NCBI GenBank assembly: GCA_030837265.1
Contig: JAUPKV010000462.1
Coordinates: 1 to 6,112 of the forward strand
Length of the DNA: 6,112 nt
Reading direction: 5' to 3'
Source of the DNA: Methanobacteriota archaeon
Lineage (GTDB): Archaea; Halobacteriota; Methanosarcinia; Methanosarcinales; Methanosarcinaceae
Shown one piece after another: positions 4,732-6,112 of this stretch. A model generated the notes under the pieces. That model did not search any database, was not told the origin of the DNA, and saw only the letters and a list, made by a program, of their open reading frames with translations. The translations under genes were made by a program, and so were the position numbers. The number at the start of each line of letters is the position of its first letter. Position 1 is the stretch's first letter.

Positions 4732-6112
4732 TCAAGTAATATGATTTATAACTTTCAAAGTTGTACGCAGACCGCCTTCGATAAAACCCTGGAAATCCGA
4801 ATAAGCCTCCCCGCATATGTGGATATTCTTGTTTGATGGCGATGAGCCGCTTAAAGAAAACACAGTTAACTCTTTTATTGCCTCTTCAACACGGACACCG
4901 GCTTTCCATATATGACAACCAGCCTCAAAGGGCTCCCGGCTCCAGTCCCTGATGCCGAAACAACTTATTGATCTGGCTTCGGCTTCCAGCTCTCTAACAT
5001 CGTTACTATAAAGGTTTGCCCGTAAATAACGCAGGTAGCCTTCAACAAGACGTTTATCGAGGTTCAGTTCTGCTTTTAGATGCTCTTGCTGTTGGACGAA
5101 AGGTATCCAGTAGTGCATACTGGGCGGATCACCGTAAACCATGACTAGCCCACGTTTTCTACTTCCATCCTTCCTGTAGGCGTAATGAATCTCCCTTGCC
5201 GGAGTTGACAAAGCTCGTGTCTGCGTTGGTATCGATTCATCCCACCAGGGGTTCTCATTAACAAAAAAGCACTTTACCAGCGGAATAGGAATTACGGAAT
5301 CTATCAGCTCGCCTATATATTCCGGTAAAAAAGGACGAAGCCGCATCAGCGGACAACGAGGTAATGCCAAGATAACATTTCTTGCCAGTACTTTAACTGT
5401 CTCATTTTTTGTAAAGCTTTTAGTCTTGAATTCCAGTAAAACCCGCCCATCCGAATAAGGGTAAAGGGCTGTTAACTTATGATTAAGATATAATGAGACC
5501 GAAGGTTCCGATGCTGAGTCCAATCTAGAAACTAACTCACCTACAATAGACTCTGTTCCCTGTTCTATACCAACCAGTTCTTCTTTGGGATGTAACCCCC
5601 GCAGCCAGAATATAATCCATTCCGCAGCATTAGGATTAAAATGAACAACGTGATAGAATGTCCCATAATTCATGATCTTACTTACAGCACTGTGGTTGAG
5701 CACAAGACTAAGGGCATTCCAGAAACCCATTTGATAGAGAAATTTGCCTTTGTAGGCAGCTTTATTGCGCACATAGCTGTAATCTTCCTCGTTAAGAGCA
5801 GTCCACCAATCTCGGTGCTGCGGGTCATTAGGATCGTCCATATCCCCCCCACTGGCATTTAAGAGGCGAAGAATACCCAGCTTCAGGAGCTCAAGTGTTG
5901 TCAACCTACTCCCGTGGAGTTTGCCTCCTGATTCATCAAAAGTTAAGTCAAAAAGAGAAACGGCATCGTTTGCTGCTGCGTAGGAGGCAAAATGTTTTGT
6001 CTCCAGACCAAGTTCGGCTATTAAACTCATGAGAAGGGGTTGCGCCATTTTCTCAAACCGCATCGGGCCATATTCTGCCAAAAACCCGCCCATTTCTATG
6101 GTTTCAATTCGA
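4732..6112 (-). CDS. Flavin-containing amine oxidase family protein, N-terminus outside window
   Basis: The frame is open to the right edge, so the gene is cut by the window; the ATG at 6093 is internal. Codons before it read RIETIE and lead into MGGFLAEYGPMRFE, a segment that follows the N-terminal GxGxxG FAD-binding region and GGR motif in flavin amine oxidases (Pfam PF01593). The dinucleotide-binding part must therefore lie beyond 6112. In the 459 visible residues, numbered from the internal Met, VLARNVILALPR (235-246) resembles the mid-domain FAD-side strand. Near the C-terminus, ICGEAYSDFQGFIEGGLRTT (426-445) is the conserved flavin-contacting motif GEAYSD-QG-EGAL, with Phe at a position often Trp. 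The family oxidises amines, amino acids or carotenoid-like substrates with FAD; the substrate cannot be told from this sequence. The C-terminus is short after the FAD motif, with no membrane anchor. No frame damage is seen. It precedes the broken metallo-beta-lactamase gene on the same strand by 141 bp. Confidence 0.87.
   Translation of the reverse strand, partial: RIETIEMGGFLAEYGPMRFEKMAQPLLMSLIAELGLETKHFASYAAANDAVSLFDLTFDESGGKLHGSRLTTLELLKLGILRLLNASGGDMDDPNDPQHRDWWTALNEEDYSYVRNKAAYKGKFLYQMGFWNALSLVLNHSAVSKIMNYGTFYHVVHFNPNAAEWIIFWLRGLHPKEELVGIEQGTESIVGELVSRLDSASEPSVSLYLNHKLTALYPYSDGRVLLEFKTKSFTKNETVKVLARNVILALPRCPLMRLRPFLPEYIGELIDSVIPIPLVKCFFVNENPWWDESIPTQTRALSTPAREIHYAYRKDGSRKRGLVMVYGDPPSMHYWIPFVQQQEHLKAELNLDKRLVEGYLRYLRANLYSNDVRELEAEARSISCFGIRDWSREPFEAGCHIWKAGVRVEEAIKELTVFSLSGSSPSNKNIHICGEAYSDFQGFIEGGLRTTLKVINHIT

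Noticed and set aside
6091..6093. ATG at 6093 as the start of the amine oxidase
   Set aside because: The frame stays open to the window edge with family-like residues RIETIE before it, and the FAD dinucleotide-binding motif would be absent from a protein starting here.

Overview
The window looks like a stretch of a mesophilic methanogen chromosome, most likely Methanosarcina or a close relative. The reasons are AT-rich intergenic DNA between moderately GC-balanced genes, an archaeal TATA box with a GGTGAT-type Shine-Dalgarno, a TTG start, and families common there (DUF2284 metal-binding protein, COG1237 metallo-beta-lactamase protein, FGE-sulfatase-domain protein, flavin amine oxidase). This rests on recalled family resemblance; no search was run.

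Layout: (1) Positions 1-686, minus strand, hold the N-terminal 228 residues of a secreted, acidic, Cys/Asp/Ser/Thr-rich repeat protein that runs off the left edge. It has a signal peptide, five copies of a 7-residue repeat that each carry an N-glycosylation sequon, and eight copies of a 10-residue repeat with one Cys each. (2) An AT-rich, roughly 515-bp intergenic region separates it from the divergent gene at 1202 and contains a 14-bp tandem duplication abutting an inverted repeat. (3) 1202-1942 (+) is a FGE-sulfatase/SUMF1-fold protein that lacks one of the two active-site cysteines of true formylglycine-generating enzymes. (4) 2052-2575 (-) is a decayed Orn/Lys/Arg decarboxylase with a large internal deletion, a frameshift and two stops. 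(5) 2664-3299 (+) is an intact DUF2284 cysteine-rich protein with a TTG start. (6) 3300-3634 is noncoding with two hairpins followed by T-rich DNA. (7) 3635-4590 (-) is a metallo-beta-lactamase-fold gene broken by one in-frame TAA and one single-base frameshift, though its promoter and ribosome binding site are intact. (8) 4732-6112 (-) is a flavin amine oxidase whose N-terminal FAD-binding part lies beyond the right edge.

The genes do not form an evident pathway or operon: strands alternate, most genes are flanked by their own regulatory DNA, and two of the six loci are degraded. The window reads as an accessory, decaying region with single-gene units. The most distinctive item is the glycosylation-sequon and cysteine repeat protein at the left edge. 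I see no evidence for a defence system, CRISPR array, RNA gene or insertion sequence.
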